64,000 nt of DNA from Streptomyces bikiniensis (GTDB taxonomy: Bacteria; Actinomycetota; Actinomycetes; Streptomycetales; Streptomycetaceae), in contig JNWL01000001.1 in assembly GCA_000716465.1 (NCBI GenBank), positions 422,559 to 486,558 of the forward strand. Direction: 5' to 3'. A program made the position numbers and the translations under genes. Below are positions 45,945 to 54,383 of this stretch, piece after piece (the first letter of the stretch is position 1; each line of letters opens with the position of its first letter). A model generated the notes under the pieces. That model was not told where the DNA came from and made no database searches. It saw only the letters and a list, made by a program, of their open reading frames with translations.

Positions 45945-46061
45945 ATGCCAGTCCTCGAACCCAATCCGCCGAACGGCCAGAAGAAGCTGCTCGCCGTGTT
46001 CGGCGCGATGATCGCCATCACCGTCGTCATCGGAATCATCGCCTCCATCGCCGCCCCGTGA
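45945..46061 (+). CDS. SGM_5486 family transporter-associated mini-protein
   Basis: A 38-residue peptide, MPVLEPNPPNGQKKLL followed by one transmembrane helix with GAMIAITVVIGIIASI. It lies 17 nt after the MFS stop. The sequence fits the small SGM_5486 family that follows CynX-type transporters in Streptomyces (recalled, not checked). Probably a single-span transporter partner. Confidence 0.8.
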   Translation: MPVLEPNPPNGQKKLLAVFGAMIAITVVIGIIASIAAP

Positions 46062-46226
46062 GCCCCTCCGCCGACCTCGCGGCCCTTCGCCAGGGGGGTG
46101 GCCCCCGCATCCCCTAGGGGGCGGGTCTCAGGGTCGAGTGGGTGGATCACCGGATGGGCCGCGGCCCCTGCGCTCCGTACGTTGGGGGACGACGGCGAAA
46201 GCGGAGACCCATCCACGGAGGCGGCC

Positions 46227-46430
46227 ATGTCGGTCCGTACGCGCAGCGGCACCAGCACCACGGCGACCGGTGCCGACACCCGGCTGCCCTGGTGGGTCCT
46301 CGCCCTCCCCGTGGCCGCCTTCACCGCCCTCCTGCTGCTCATGACCGGGCCGGGAGAGGCCCACGCGACCGGGGGAGACCCGAAGGTCGGACGGTTCCTG
46401 GAGCAGGTCCGGCAAACGCTCCCTCTCTGA
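46227..46430 (+). CDS. Small single-span membrane protein
   Basis: A 67-residue protein with a Ser/Thr-rich N-terminus, one helix (LPWWVLALPVAAFTALLLLM) and a short outer tail ending GRFLEQVRQTLPL. ATG 46227 follows GGAGGCGG at the right spacing, supporting translation. No family recognised. It precedes the SixA gene by 35 nt and may be cotranscribed. Confidence 0.7.
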   Translation: MSVRTRSGTSTTATGADTRLPWWVLALPVAAFTALLLLMTGPGEAHATGGDPKVGRFLEQVRQTLPL

Positions 46431-46465
46431 GTCGGAGAGGCCCGTTTCGTGCGAAGCTGTGGACC

Positions 46466-46984
46466 ATGAGCGTCGATACACCCCGCAGGATCGTGCTGCT
46501 CCGGCACGCGAAGGCAGACTGGCCCCAGGTGTCCGACCACGAGCGGCCCCTCGCCGAACGAGGCCGCTCGGACGCCCCCGTCGCGGGCCGCAGGCTCGCC
46601 GAGACCGGCATCGGCTTCGACCTGGCCCTCTGCTCGACCGCCGTCAGAACCAGGGAGACCTGGAAGCTCGCCGTGCACGAACTGCCGGAGCGCCCCAGGA
46701 CCGTGTACGAGGACCGGCTGTACGAGGCCTCGCTCGGCGAGCTCATCGCCCTGCTCAACGACGTCCCGGACGAGGTCTCCGACCTCCTGGTCATCGGCCA
46801 CAACCCCGGCATGCACGCCCTCGCCGACGCCCTCGCGGGCCGGGCCGAGGGCGACACCGCGACCCGCATGAACCGCAGCGGCTTCCCGACCTCCGCCTTC
46901 GCCGTCCTCACCTTCGACGGCTCCTGGAAGTCGGTCGAGCACGGCGTCGGCACCCTCGTCGACTTCTGGACCCCGCACGACTGA
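46466..46984 (+). CDS. SixA-type histidine phosphatase
   Basis: A 172-residue member of the histidine phosphatase superfamily. The catalytic RHA motif is in IVLLRHAKADWP (His ~14), and the second His is in DLLVIGHNPGMHALAD. The short length and the LLRHAKA opening are those of SixA, which dephosphorylates phospho-histidine on signalling proteins; the actual target here is unknown. Confidence 0.92.
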   Translation: MSVDTPRRIVLLRHAKADWPQVSDHERPLAERGRSDAPVAGRRLAETGIGFDLALCSTAVRTRETWKLAVHELPERPRTVYEDRLYEASLGELIALLNDVPDEVSDLLVIGHNPGMHALADALAGRAEGDTATRMNRSGFPTSAFAVLTFDGSWKSVEHGVGTLVDFWTPHD

Positions 46985-47028
46985 CGAGGACCGCCCCCGC
47001 CCCCGTACACGCGGACCCCGCACCCCGT

Positions 47029-47094
47029 CCCGTACGCGCGAGGGCCCGGCCGTCCCGTACGCGCGAGGGCGCCCCGTTCCGTACGCGCGAGGGC
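47029..47094. repeat. Three 16-bp direct repeats at ~25-bp spacing
   Basis: CCGTACGCGCGAGGGC occurs starting at 47030, 47055 and 47079. The block lies between the SixA and serB stops. It runs into the terminator hairpin. Confidence 0.75.
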
Positions 47095-47121
47095 CCGGCC
47101 GTCCCCAGGACGGCCGGGCCC
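47091..47121. terminator. Terminator between SixA and serB genes
   Basis: GGGCCCGGCCGTC (47091-47103) and GACGGCCGGGCCC (47109-47121) pair perfectly around CCCAG. It lies between two convergent genes. Confidence 0.85.
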
Positions 47122-47148
47122 CTCCCGTCGTGAGGACGCGCCCCCGGC

Positions 47149-48378
47149 TCAGTGCAGCAGCTCCTCGCCGCCGTCCGCCGCCTCGACCTCCTCGCGCGTG
47201 ATCCCGAGCAGATAGAGCACGGTGTCCAGGAACGGCACGTTCACCGCCGTGTCGGCGGCCTTCCGCACCACCGGCTTGGCGTTGAACGCCACCCCGAGCC
47301 CGGCCGCGTTCAGCATGTCCAGGTCGTTGGCCCCGTCCCCGATCGCCACGGTCTGCGCCAGCGGCACCCCCGCCTCCGAGGCGAACCGGCGCAGCAGCCG
47401 CGCCTTGCCCGCCCGGTCCACGATCTCCCCGGTGACCCGCCCGGTGAGCTTCCCGTCCACGATCTCCAGGGTGTTGGCCGAGGCGAAGTCCAGCCCGAGG
47501 CGCTCCTTCAGGTCGTCGGTGACCTGCGTGAACCCGCCGGAGACCACGCCCACCTGGTAGCCGAGCCGCTTGAGCGTACGGATCAGGGTCCGGGCCCCGG
47601 GCGTCAGCCGCACCTCGGCGCGCACCTTGTCCACCACCGAGGCGTCCAGGCCGGCGAGCAGCGCCACCCGCGCGTGCAGGGACTGCTCGAAGTCCAGCTC
47701 GCCGCGCATCGCGGCCTCCGTCACCTCGGCGACCTTGTCCTCGCAGCCCGCGTGCGCCGCGAAGAGCTCGATCACCTCGTCCTGGATCAGGGTCGAGTCC
47801 ACGTCCATGACGACGAGCCGCTGGGCGCGCCGGTGCAGACCGGCGGAGACCACGGCCACGTCGACCCCGATGGTGTGCGCCTCGACGGCGAGCGCGGTCC
47901 GCAGCGGCTCGGTCTCGCAGCCCGAGACCGCGAACTCGACGGCCGTCACCGGGTACTTCGCGAGGCGGAAGACCCGGTCGATGTTGCCGCCGGTCTCCGC
48001 GATCCTGGCCGCTATGGCCGCCGTCTGCTCCGCCGTGAGCGGGTTGCCGAGCACGGTGACGTGCGAGCGGCCCTCGCCCCGGGGGCGGTTGTCGCCCGTG
48101 CCGGAGATGATCTCGGCCTGGAGCTTCAGCGACTCGGCCCAGCTGTGCACGGTCGCCCGGAGCTCGCCCTGCGACGCGACGGTCGGCTCGGTGACGAGCG
48201 CGCACAGGACGAGGCGGCCGCGCGAGACGACCTGCTCGATGTCCACGACGTCGACGGAGTAGGCGGCGAGGGTGTCGAAGAGTCCCGCGGTGATCCCGGG
48301 ACGGTCCTTCCCGAAGATCTTGACGAGAAGGGTGGGAACGTCCGAGGGGGAAACGTCTGAGGTCTGCGATGCGCTCAT
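47149..48378 (-). CDS. serB: Phosphoserine phosphatase SerB with N-terminal ACT-like domains
   Basis: A 409-residue protein. Two ACT-like regulatory domains (LVKIFGKDRPGITAGLFDTLA, and HVTVLGNPLTAEQTAAIAARI) occupy residues ~15-175. The HAD phosphatase domain has Asp192 and Asp194 in VVMDVDSTL, the Ser motif in VGVVSGGFTQV, a conserved Lys and the GDGANDLDML motif. It completes serine synthesis. The ACT part suggests amino acid feedback, as in mycobacterial SerB2. Confidence 0.95.
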   Translation of the reverse strand: MSASQTSDVSPSDVPTLLVKIFGKDRPGITAGLFDTLAAYSVDVVDIEQVVSRGRLVLCALVTEPTVASQGELRATVHSWAESLKLQAEIISGTGDNRPRGEGRSHVTVLGNPLTAEQTAAIAARIAETGGNIDRVFRLAKYPVTAVEFAVSGCETEPLRTALAVEAHTIGVDVAVVSAGLHRRAQRLVVMDVDSTLIQDEVIELFAAHAGCEDKVAEVTEAAMRGELDFEQSLHARVALLAGLDASVVDKVRAEVRLTPGARTLIRTLKRLGYQVGVVSGGFTQVTDDLKERLGLDFASANTLEIVDGKLTGRVTGEIVDRAGKARLLRRFASEAGVPLAQTVAIGDGANDLDMLNAAGLGVAFNAKPVVRKAADTAVNVPFLDTVLYLLGITREEVEAADGGEELLH

Positions 48379-48574
48379 GGTGGTTCCCACCGTATCGGGC
48401 ACCGCGCGCCCCCAGACCCCCCGTCCCGCGTACCGGACACCCGGGCCCCGGGCGGCCCGCGCCGCCCCGGCCCGCGCCCCGACTTTCCGAGAGGGGACCG
48501 GGCCTGAAATAGTTCCCCCCGGATGTTCGCCATCCCTGGACTCCCAGCGACGGGGGTACATCGGGGGACAAGTA

Positions 48575-51142
48575 GTGGGGCGTGGAGTGCCAGAACTCGT
48601 ACTGGAATTGAATGGAAGGACCTGGACCCTCGATCCGTCCAGGTCGTACACCGTGGGCCGGGACCCGCAGGGAGACCTGGTCATCGACGACGCCAGGGTC
48701 TCGTGGCGCCACGCCACGATCAGCTGGGGCGGCCGGAGCTGGGTCATCGAGGACCACGGCTCCACGAACGGCACGTTCGTCCAGGGGCAGCGGATCCACC
48801 AGATGGAGATCGGCCCCGGCTCGGCCGTCCACCTGGGCAACGCGACCGACGGCCCGCGGCTGAATCTCGCCGCCGGAGCCCAGGCCGGACACCAGCCCCA
48901 GCAGCCCGTGCAGCAGCAGCCGGCGCACCACCGGCCGCCGGTGGCCCAGCCCGTCCCGGCCCACCAGGCCGCGGAGCAGGCCGAGTGGGCCACCCACCAG
49001 GCACCGCCGCAGCACCAGGCCCCGCAGCCGCAGCAGGCCGGCTGGCAGCAGCAGCCCGCGCAGCCGCAGGTCCCGCACCAGCAGGGACACGGTCACCCCG
49101 GCGCCGCCGCGGGGGCGTCGTCGGCCTACTCCGACCGCAGCCCCACCACGTTCCACGAGCTGTCGCTCGGCCGCGTCATGCGCATCGGCCGCGCCCTGGA
49201 GAACGAACTCGTCGTCTCCGACCTCCAGGTCTCGCGGCACCACGCCGAGTTCCACGCGACGCCCGACGGGCGCTTCGAGATCCGCGACCTCGGCTCGCAC
49301 AACGGCACGTACGTCAACGGCCAGCCGATCGCCAAGGGCGGCACCGCCCTCCTCGGCCCGCAGGACATCGTCGGCGTCGGCCACTCGACCTTCCGCATCG
49401 TCGGCGGCCAGCTGGAAGAGTTCGTCGACACCGGCTCGGTCTCCTTCTCGGCCCGCCACCTCACGGTCACGGTCGACGGCGGCAAGCAGATCCTCAAGGA
49501 CGTCACCTTCGGCGTCCCGGAGAAGTCGCTGATCGGCGTCATCGGCCCGTCCGGCTCCGGCAAGTCCACGCTCCTCAAGGCGCTGACCGGCTACCGCCCG
49601 GCCAACGAGGGCGACGTCCTCTACGACAACCGGAGCCTCTACAAGCAGTTCGCCGAGCTGCGCCAGCGCATCGGCCTGGTCCCGCAGGACGACATCCTGC
49701 ACAAGGAGCTGACCGTCCAGAAGGCGCTGCGCTACGCGGCCAAGCTCCGCTTCCCCGGCGACACCGCGACCGCCGAGCGCGAGGCCCGCATCGACGAGGT
49801 GCTGCGCGAGCTCAAGCTCGACATCCACAAGGAGAAGAAGGTCACCTCCCTCTCCGGCGGCCAGCGCAAGCGCGTCTCCGTGGCCCTGGAGCTCCTCACC
49901 AAGCCCTCGCTGATCTTCCTGGACGAGCCGACCTCCGGCCTCGACCCGGGCATGGACCGCGACGTCATGCAGCTGCTCCGCGGCCTCGCCGACGACGGCC
50001 GCACGGTCCTCGTCGTCACCCACTCGGTGGCCGAGCTGGGCCTGTGCGACAAGCTCCTCGTGATGGCGCCCGGCGGCTCGGTGGCGTACTTCGGCCCGCC
50101 GGAGGAGGCGCTGAACTTCTTCGGCTACTCCACCTGGGCCGACGTCTTCTCCGCCTTCGAGAACTACCGCGACTACGACTGGGCGGGCCGCTGGAAGGGC
50201 TCGCAGCACTACCAGCTGTACGCCGCGGACATCGACGCCGTCGCCGCCCAGCCCGTCCAGGTGCCGCAGCAGGCGATGTCCCGCCCGCCGAAGCCGCAGA
50301 GCTGGGGCTCCCAGCTGTGGACCCTGATCCGCCGCTACGTCTCGGTGATCGCGTCCGACAAGGGCTTCCTGGGCCTGATGGTGATCCTGCCGGCCGTCCT
50401 CGGCGCGGTCTCGGTCGTCATCCCGGCCGACTTCGGCCTCGGCTCGCCGACCCCGCCGTCCCGCTTCAACGGCGACGCCGGCACGATCATGCTGATCCTC
50501 GCGGTCGGCATGTGCTTCAGCGGCGCCGCCAACTCGGTCCGCGAACTGATCAAGGAACGGGTCATCTACGAACGGGAGCGCGCCACCGGCCTCTCCCGCT
50601 CCGCGTACCTGATGTCCAAGGTCATCGTCCTGGGTCTGATCACGGCCTTCCAGGGCGTCATCATCTGCGGCATCGGCTTCTCCACCCGGGCGCTGCCCGA
50701 GGAGGGCCTCTTCATGCCGCCGGCCGTCGAGCTGTGCGTCCAGGTCATCGCCCTGGGCCTCACCTCGATGATGTTCGGCCTGGTCATCTCCGCGCTCGTG
50801 AAGACCGCCGAGAAGACCATGCCGCTCCTGGTGATGTTCGCGATCGTCCAGGTCGTCTTCACCGGCATCCTGTTCCAGGTGTACGGCTCGCCCGGCCTGG
50901 AGCAGTTCGCCTGGCTGATGCCGTCCCGCTGGGGCATCGCCGGCGCCGGCACCACCCTCGACCTGGCCCGCCTCATGCCGCCGTGGGACCCGAAGAACCC
51001 CACGGACACCGACCCCCTGTGGGAGCACACGGCCGGCCAGTGGGGCATGGACCTCGGCGTCCAACTCCTGATGGCGGTCGTCTTCTGCGTCGTCGTGGCG
51101 CGGCTGCTGCGCCGCCACGAGCCCGAGGTCATGCGCAAGTAA
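48575..51142 (+). CDS. FHA-FHA-ABC transporter fusion (Rv1747-like)
   Basis: An 855-residue protein. FHA1 (residues ~1-95) has VGRDPQGDLVIDD, SWRHA and GSTNGTFV. A Gln/Pro/His-rich linker follows to ~190. FHA2 has RIGRALENELVVSD, SRHHAEF and GSHNGTYVNG. The ABC domain has Walker A GPSGSGKST near residue 324, signature LSGGQRKR and Walker B LIFLDEPTS. The C-terminus is an ABC-2 membrane domain of about six helices. It resembles Rv1747, whose FHA domains bind phosphothreonine from a Ser/Thr kinase. GTG 48575 follows GGGGGA; GTG 48587 is an alternative. Confidence 0.94.
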   Translation: MGRGVPELVLELNGRTWTLDPSRSYTVGRDPQGDLVIDDARVSWRHATISWGGRSWVIEDHGSTNGTFVQGQRIHQMEIGPGSAVHLGNATDGPRLNLAAGAQAGHQPQQPVQQQPAHHRPPVAQPVPAHQAAEQAEWATHQAPPQHQAPQPQQAGWQQQPAQPQVPHQQGHGHPGAAAGASSAYSDRSPTTFHELSLGRVMRIGRALENELVVSDLQVSRHHAEFHATPDGRFEIRDLGSHNGTYVNGQPIAKGGTALLGPQDIVGVGHSTFRIVGGQLEEFVDTGSVSFSARHLTVTVDGGKQILKDVTFGVPEKSLIGVIGPSGSGKSTLLKALTGYRPANEGDVLYDNRSLYKQFAELRQRIGLVPQDDILHKELTVQKALRYAAKLRFPGDTATAEREARIDEVLRELKLDIHKEKKVTSLSGGQRKRVSVALELLTKPSLIFLDEPTSGLDPGMDRDVMQLLRGLADDGRTVLVVTHSVAELGLCDKLLVMAPGGSVAYFGPPEEALNFFGYSTWADVFSAFENYRDYDWAGRWKGSQHYQLYAADIDAVAAQPVQVPQQAMSRPPKPQSWGSQLWTLIRRYVSVIASDKGFLGLMVILPAVLGAVSVVIPADFGLGSPTPPSRFNGDAGTIMLILAVGMCFSGAANSVRELIKERVIYERERATGLSRSAYLMSKVIVLGLITAFQGVIICGIGFSTRALPEEGLFMPPAVELCVQVIALGLTSMMFGLVISALVKTAEKTMPLLVMFAIVQVVFTGILFQVYGSPGLEQFAWLMPSRWGIAGAGTTLDLARLMPPWDPKNPTDTDPLWEHTAGQWGMDLGVQLLMAVVFCVVVARLLRRHEPEVMRK

Positions 51143-51163
51143 CCGGGGGGCGAACGCGTCCGA

Positions 51164-51191
51164 GGGCGGCATCCCGTGCGGGGTGCCGCCC
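51164..51191 (+). terminator. Terminator after the FHA-ABC gene
   Basis: GGGCGGCA (51164-51171) pairs with TGCCGCCC (51184-51191). An inner CCC/GGG extends the stem past a one-base bulge. Confidence 0.7.
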
Positions 51192-51211
51192 TTCGGCGTA
51201 CCGGTGCGCGA

Positions 51212-51997
51212 TCAGTACGCGCTGTTGACGTTGTCCATCGAGCCGTAGCGGTCGGCGGCGTAGTTGCAGGCCGCGACGATGTTGGCGACCGGGTCGTACA
51301 GGTCGAACTTGGTGCCCTTGACGTGGTACCGCTCGAAGGTCGGCTGGATGACCTGGAGCAGACCCTTCGAGGGGATGCCGTTGATGGCGTTGATGTCCCA
51401 GTTGTTGATGGCGCGCGGGTTGCCGGAGGACTCGCGCATGATGTTGCGGTGGATGCCCGCGTAGCTGCCCGGGATGTCGTGCTTGTCCATGATGAACAGC
51501 GCCTCGCGGATCCAGCCGTCGAGGTTGTTCGCGAAGACCGGGGTGCGGGTGACGGAGCGGTTTGCGGCGGCCTTCTCGGCGGCGCGCTTCTTGGCGGCGG
51601 CCTGGGCCTTCGCCTTCGCGGCGGCCTTGGCCTTCGCGGCGGCCTTGGCCTGGGAGACGGCCTTCGCCTTCGCGGCCTTGGCCTCGGCGGCGGCCTTCGC
51701 CTGGGCGGCGAGGTTCGCCTTGGCCCTGGCCTCCTGCTGGGCCTTCAGACCGAGGGCGGTCTGCTGCTCGTTGAGGCCGGCGGCCAGCGCCTTGGCCTGG
51801 GTGCTGTTCGCGTCGTAGGACCACGCGACCTTCTGAGTACCGGTGGAGAGAGCCTGGGGCTCGGTCTCGGTGGAACCGTTACCGGGAACCAGGGAGAGCG
51901 TGAGAGCCGCGGCGCCCAGAGCGGCGACGCCGGCGATCGTGGCCTTGTGGGTCTTCTTCAGACCACGACGACTGTGGCCAGGGGTGTTCGCAGACAT
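51212..51997 (-). CDS. Transglycosylase SLT domain-containing secreted protein
   Basis: A 261-residue precursor. The signal sequence is basic with ATIAGVAALGAAALTLSLVPG. A long Ala/Lys/Gln-rich helix follows (about residues 60-150, repeats of KAAAKAKA) that probably spans the cell wall or forms a coiled coil. The C-terminal lysozyme-like SLT domain has IMRESSGNPRAINNWD with the catalytic Glu, SKGLLQVIQPTFERYHV and ACNYAADRYGSMDNV. It cleaves peptidoglycan glycan strands outside the cell. A TTGCCA-N17-TAAGAA promoter lies upstream. Confidence 0.93.
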   Translation of the reverse strand: MSANTPGHSRRGLKKTHKATIAGVAALGAAALTLSLVPGNGSTETEPQALSTGTQKVAWSYDANSTQAKALAAGLNEQQTALGLKAQQEARAKANLAAQAKAAAEAKAAKAKAVSQAKAAAKAKAAAKAKAQAAAKKRAAEKAAANRSVTRTPVFANNLDGWIREALFIMDKHDIPGSYAGIHRNIMRESSGNPRAINNWDINAINGIPSKGLLQVIQPTFERYHVKGTKFDLYDPVANIVAACNYAADRYGSMDNVNSAY

Positions 51998-52076
51998 GCA
52001 GGACTACCTCTTCGAATCGCTGGGGGTCGCTCCGGCCGGGGGCGGCACACGCCTCACTCGGCGGCGACGGATGCAA

Positions 52077-52105
52077 TTCTTAGCGGCAGCAAAATCTGGT
52101 GGCAA
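52077..52105 (-). promoter_or_regulatory. Housekeeping-type promoter of the SLT gene
   Basis: On the minus strand TTGCCA (52100-52105) and TAAGAA (52077-52082) are separated by exactly 17 nt. Transcription would start near 52070, about 72 nt before the ATG. Confidence 0.55.
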
Positions 52106-52112
52106 AGGTGTG

Positions 52113-52227
52113 ACGTACGAAGCCGGATAGTGGACCGGGGGGCCGGGAGGGGTCCGCAGGACGTCCCGTGTGCCCGTTTTTCTCCGTCCTTATCCGACCT
52201 TGAGGTCTCCACTAAGCGGCTTCGTAA
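52113..52227. repeat. Imperfect long inverted repeat upstream of the SLT promoter
   Basis: GTACGAAGCCGGATAGTGGACC (from 52115) is mirrored by GGTCTCCACTAAGCGGCTTCGTAA (from 52204). The TACGAAGCCG and TAGTGGA cores are shared, and the arms lie about 67 bp apart. The pair lies upstream of the predicted -35 box. It might be a paired operator or the 3' structure of the queA transcript. The 51998-52288 gap holds no gene. Confidence 0.6.
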
Positions 52228-52288
52228 GTGACGTGGGTCCTATGCCCGGCCTCACACGGGGGAGGCCTCGAACTCACCCCGAGTTGCT

Positions 52289-53389
52289 TCAGCAATGCAT
52301 ACGGTGAGCCTTCTCCTCCCGAAGGAGGAGATGGACGTCCCCGAACTCGTGCCAGAGGTAGCGGTCCCTCACCGCCGCGGCGTACGCGCTCCGCAGCGCC
52401 GCCCGCCCGGCGACGGCCTCCAGCATCAGCAGGTGCGAGGCCTCCGGCTCGTGCAGCCCGGTGAGCAGCCCGTCCACCACCCGCACGCCCCGCGCGGGCG
52501 TCACGACCAGATCGGTCCAGCCCCGGACCTCCCGCACCCGCCCGCCGCCCTCCGGCACCGCCGACTCCAGCGCCCGCACCACGGTCGTCCCCACCGCGAT
52601 CACGCGCCCCCCGCCGTCCCGCGCCGCGTTCACCAGGGCCGCCGTCGCCGCCGGGACCTCGAAGCGCTCCGGGTACGGCGGCTCGTGCGCCTCCGCCGAC
52701 GCCACCCCCGTATGAAGGGAGAGCGGGGCGATCCGCACGCCCCGCGCCTCCAGCTCCGCCACGAGCCGCGCCGTGAAGGGCCGCCCCGCGCTCGGCATCT
52801 CCGCCGAGCCCCCACCGCCGGGGGAGGGGCGCGCGAAGACCGTCTGGTACGCGGACAGCGGCTGGTCCCGCTCCGTGTACCCGTACCGGATCGGCCGCCC
52901 GTACCGCCCGAGCAGCCCCGGCACGTCCCCGTACGCCCGCGCCCACCACAGCCGCCCGCTCCCCGGCACCAGCGGCCCCGCCAGCTCGATCCGCCCCCCG
53001 CCCGGCAGCCGCACGACCGCCCCCGCCGGGCCGCCCGCACGCGGGCGCGTACTGCCCGACGGCTCCGGCGAGCGCAGCTCCACCGCCCACCGCCCGTCGT
53101 CGCCCCGCGTCGAGAAGTGCACCACCACCGGCTCCCCGCCCGGCTCGGGCCCGAGCCGCCCGTCCACCGCCGCCGCCAGCGTCGGCGACGTGTTGACGAC
53201 GAGCGCGTCCCCGGCCCGCAGCAGTGACGGCAGCTCCCGGAAGACGTGGTGCGACACCACCTCGCCCCGCGACACCAGCAGCCGCACGTCGTCCCGGCCG
53301 CGCCCCGGCCCCCGCTGCTCGGCCGGCACCCGGGCCGACAGCTCCTCCGGCACGCGCAGCCCTTCGAGCCCGTCCACCACGACGCTCAC
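52289..53389 (-). CDS. queA: S-adenosylmethionine:tRNA ribosyltransferase-isomerase (QueA-like)
   Basis: A 366-residue protein of the QueA family, which transfers the ribosyl part of SAM to preQ1-modified tRNA in queuosine synthesis. Recognisable parts are VVVNTSPTLAAAV, IRYGYTERDQPLSAYQTVFA, GRPFTARLVAELEARGV, LHTGVASAEAHEPPYPERFEV, GTTVVRALESA, TGLHEPEASHLLMLEAV and the C-terminal YAAAVRDRYLWHEFGDVHLLL. Several motifs are looser than in E. coli QueA. GTG 53389 overlaps the TGA of the SDR gene. Confidence 0.88.
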   Translation of the reverse strand: MSVVVDGLEGLRVPEELSARVPAEQRGPGRGRDDVRLLVSRGEVVSHHVFRELPSLLRAGDALVVNTSPTLAAAVDGRLGPEPGGEPVVVHFSTRGDDGRWAVELRSPEPSGSTRPRAGGPAGAVVRLPGGGRIELAGPLVPGSGRLWWARAYGDVPGLLGRYGRPIRYGYTERDQPLSAYQTVFARPSPGGGGSAEMPSAGRPFTARLVAELEARGVRIAPLSLHTGVASAEAHEPPYPERFEVPAATAALVNAARDGGGRVIAVGTTVVRALESAVPEGGGRVREVRGWTDLVVTPARGVRVVDGLLTGLHEPEASHLLMLEAVAGRAALRSAYAAAVRDRYLWHEFGDVHLLLREEKAHRMHC

Positions 53390-54204
53390 CGGCCCGGCCC
53401 CGTGGTCCTCGCGTGCGCGTGCGCGGGCGCAGAACCAGCAGAACCAGCAGAACCAGACGCGGGCACGGGCGCAGGCGGGGACGCGGACCCGGGCGCCACC
53501 GTCTCCGGCGACGCCGCCCCCGCCACCCCGTACCGCCCGCTCGCCGGACGCCGGTCGAGGAGGGAGAGGAGCCCCGGCACCACGGACTCCGGACTCGGCC
53601 GCCCGCCGACCCCCGACGGGTCCGCCGCCGCGTACAGGTCCGTCTCCATGTCCCCCGGATCCACCGCCCACACCCGCAGCCCCGGCTCCTCCACCGCGAG
53701 CACCGCCGCCAGCAGGTCGGCCGCCGCCTTCGACGCCCCGTACCCGCCCCACGTCCCGTACGCCTCCACCGCCGCGTCCGAGCTGACCACGACCACCGCC
53801 CCCGCCCCGCTCTCCCGCAGCACCGGCAGCCCCTCCTGCACGAGGCCGAGGACCGCCACCACGTTCGTCTCCAGGGCCTCCCGCAGGCCCTCCAGCGGCT
53901 GCTCCTCCAGACGCACCAGCGGCGCGGCCCCCAGGGCGCTCGCGTTGTTCACCAGCAGGTCGAGCCCGCCGAGCCGCCGAGCCGCCGCCACCAGCTCCCG
54001 CCGGTGGACCGCGTCCCGGACGTCCCCGGGCAGCGCCACCACCCGCGTCCCGTGCGCCGCGCGGACCGCCGCCGCGCCCTCCTCGAGGACGTCCGCCGTC
54101 CGGGCGTCGAGCACGAGGTCCCAGCCTCGTCCCGCAAGCCCGTGGGCCAGGGCCAGGCCCAGCCCCTTCGACGCCCCCGTCACGATCGCGACAGCCATGG
54201 CCAC
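53386..54204 (-). CDS. Short-chain dehydrogenase/reductase with a low-complexity C-terminal extension
   Basis: A 272-residue SDR with TGASKGLGLALA at the cofactor site, LLVNNASALG, VVSSDAAV and the catalytic YGASK. The C-terminal ~45 residues are low-complexity Pro/Ala/Ser, including three GSA units from a 9-bp repeat (ACCAGCAGA) around 53436-53460. The stop overlaps the queA GTG, so the two are coupled. Substrate unknown. Confidence 0.9.
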   Translation of the reverse strand: MAMAVAIVTGASKGLGLALAHGLAGRGWDLVLDARTADVLEEGAAAVRAAHGTRVVALPGDVRDAVHRRELVAAARRLGGLDLLVNNASALGAAPLVRLEEQPLEGLREALETNVVAVLGLVQEGLPVLRESGAGAVVVVSSDAAVEAYGTWGGYGASKAAADLLAAVLAVEEPGLRVWAVDPGDMETDLYAAADPSGVGGRPSPESVVPGLLSLLDRRPASGRYGVAGAASPETVAPGSASPPAPVPASGSAGSAGSAPAHAHARTTGPGR

Positions 54205-54383
54205 CGCCCCTTTCCGTCCATCCGCTCGGACACCGACGGCTCCACCCTCCGGCGCGGCCCCCGCCCGCCGCCTCGTCCCCGCGCCCGGACCGCCGAGGGC
54301 ACTTCGACCTAGGTCCCGGGACCCGCCCCGGCCTCGTCCCCGGACGGATACGGACGGTCACACCCCGCCGGTACGGTGAACAC

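Noticed and set aside
45848..51172. A 1774-codon open frame antisense to serB, FHA-ABC and other genes
   Set aside because: In DNA of this G+C content antisense frames stay open by chance. The translation is low-complexity (Asp, Gly, Arg, Ala) and the sense strand has clear domain-bearing genes.
51998..52288. c-di-AMP (ydaO) riboswitch before the SLT gene
   Set aside because: Expected from gene type, but the conserved aptamer segments could not be found on the minus strand.
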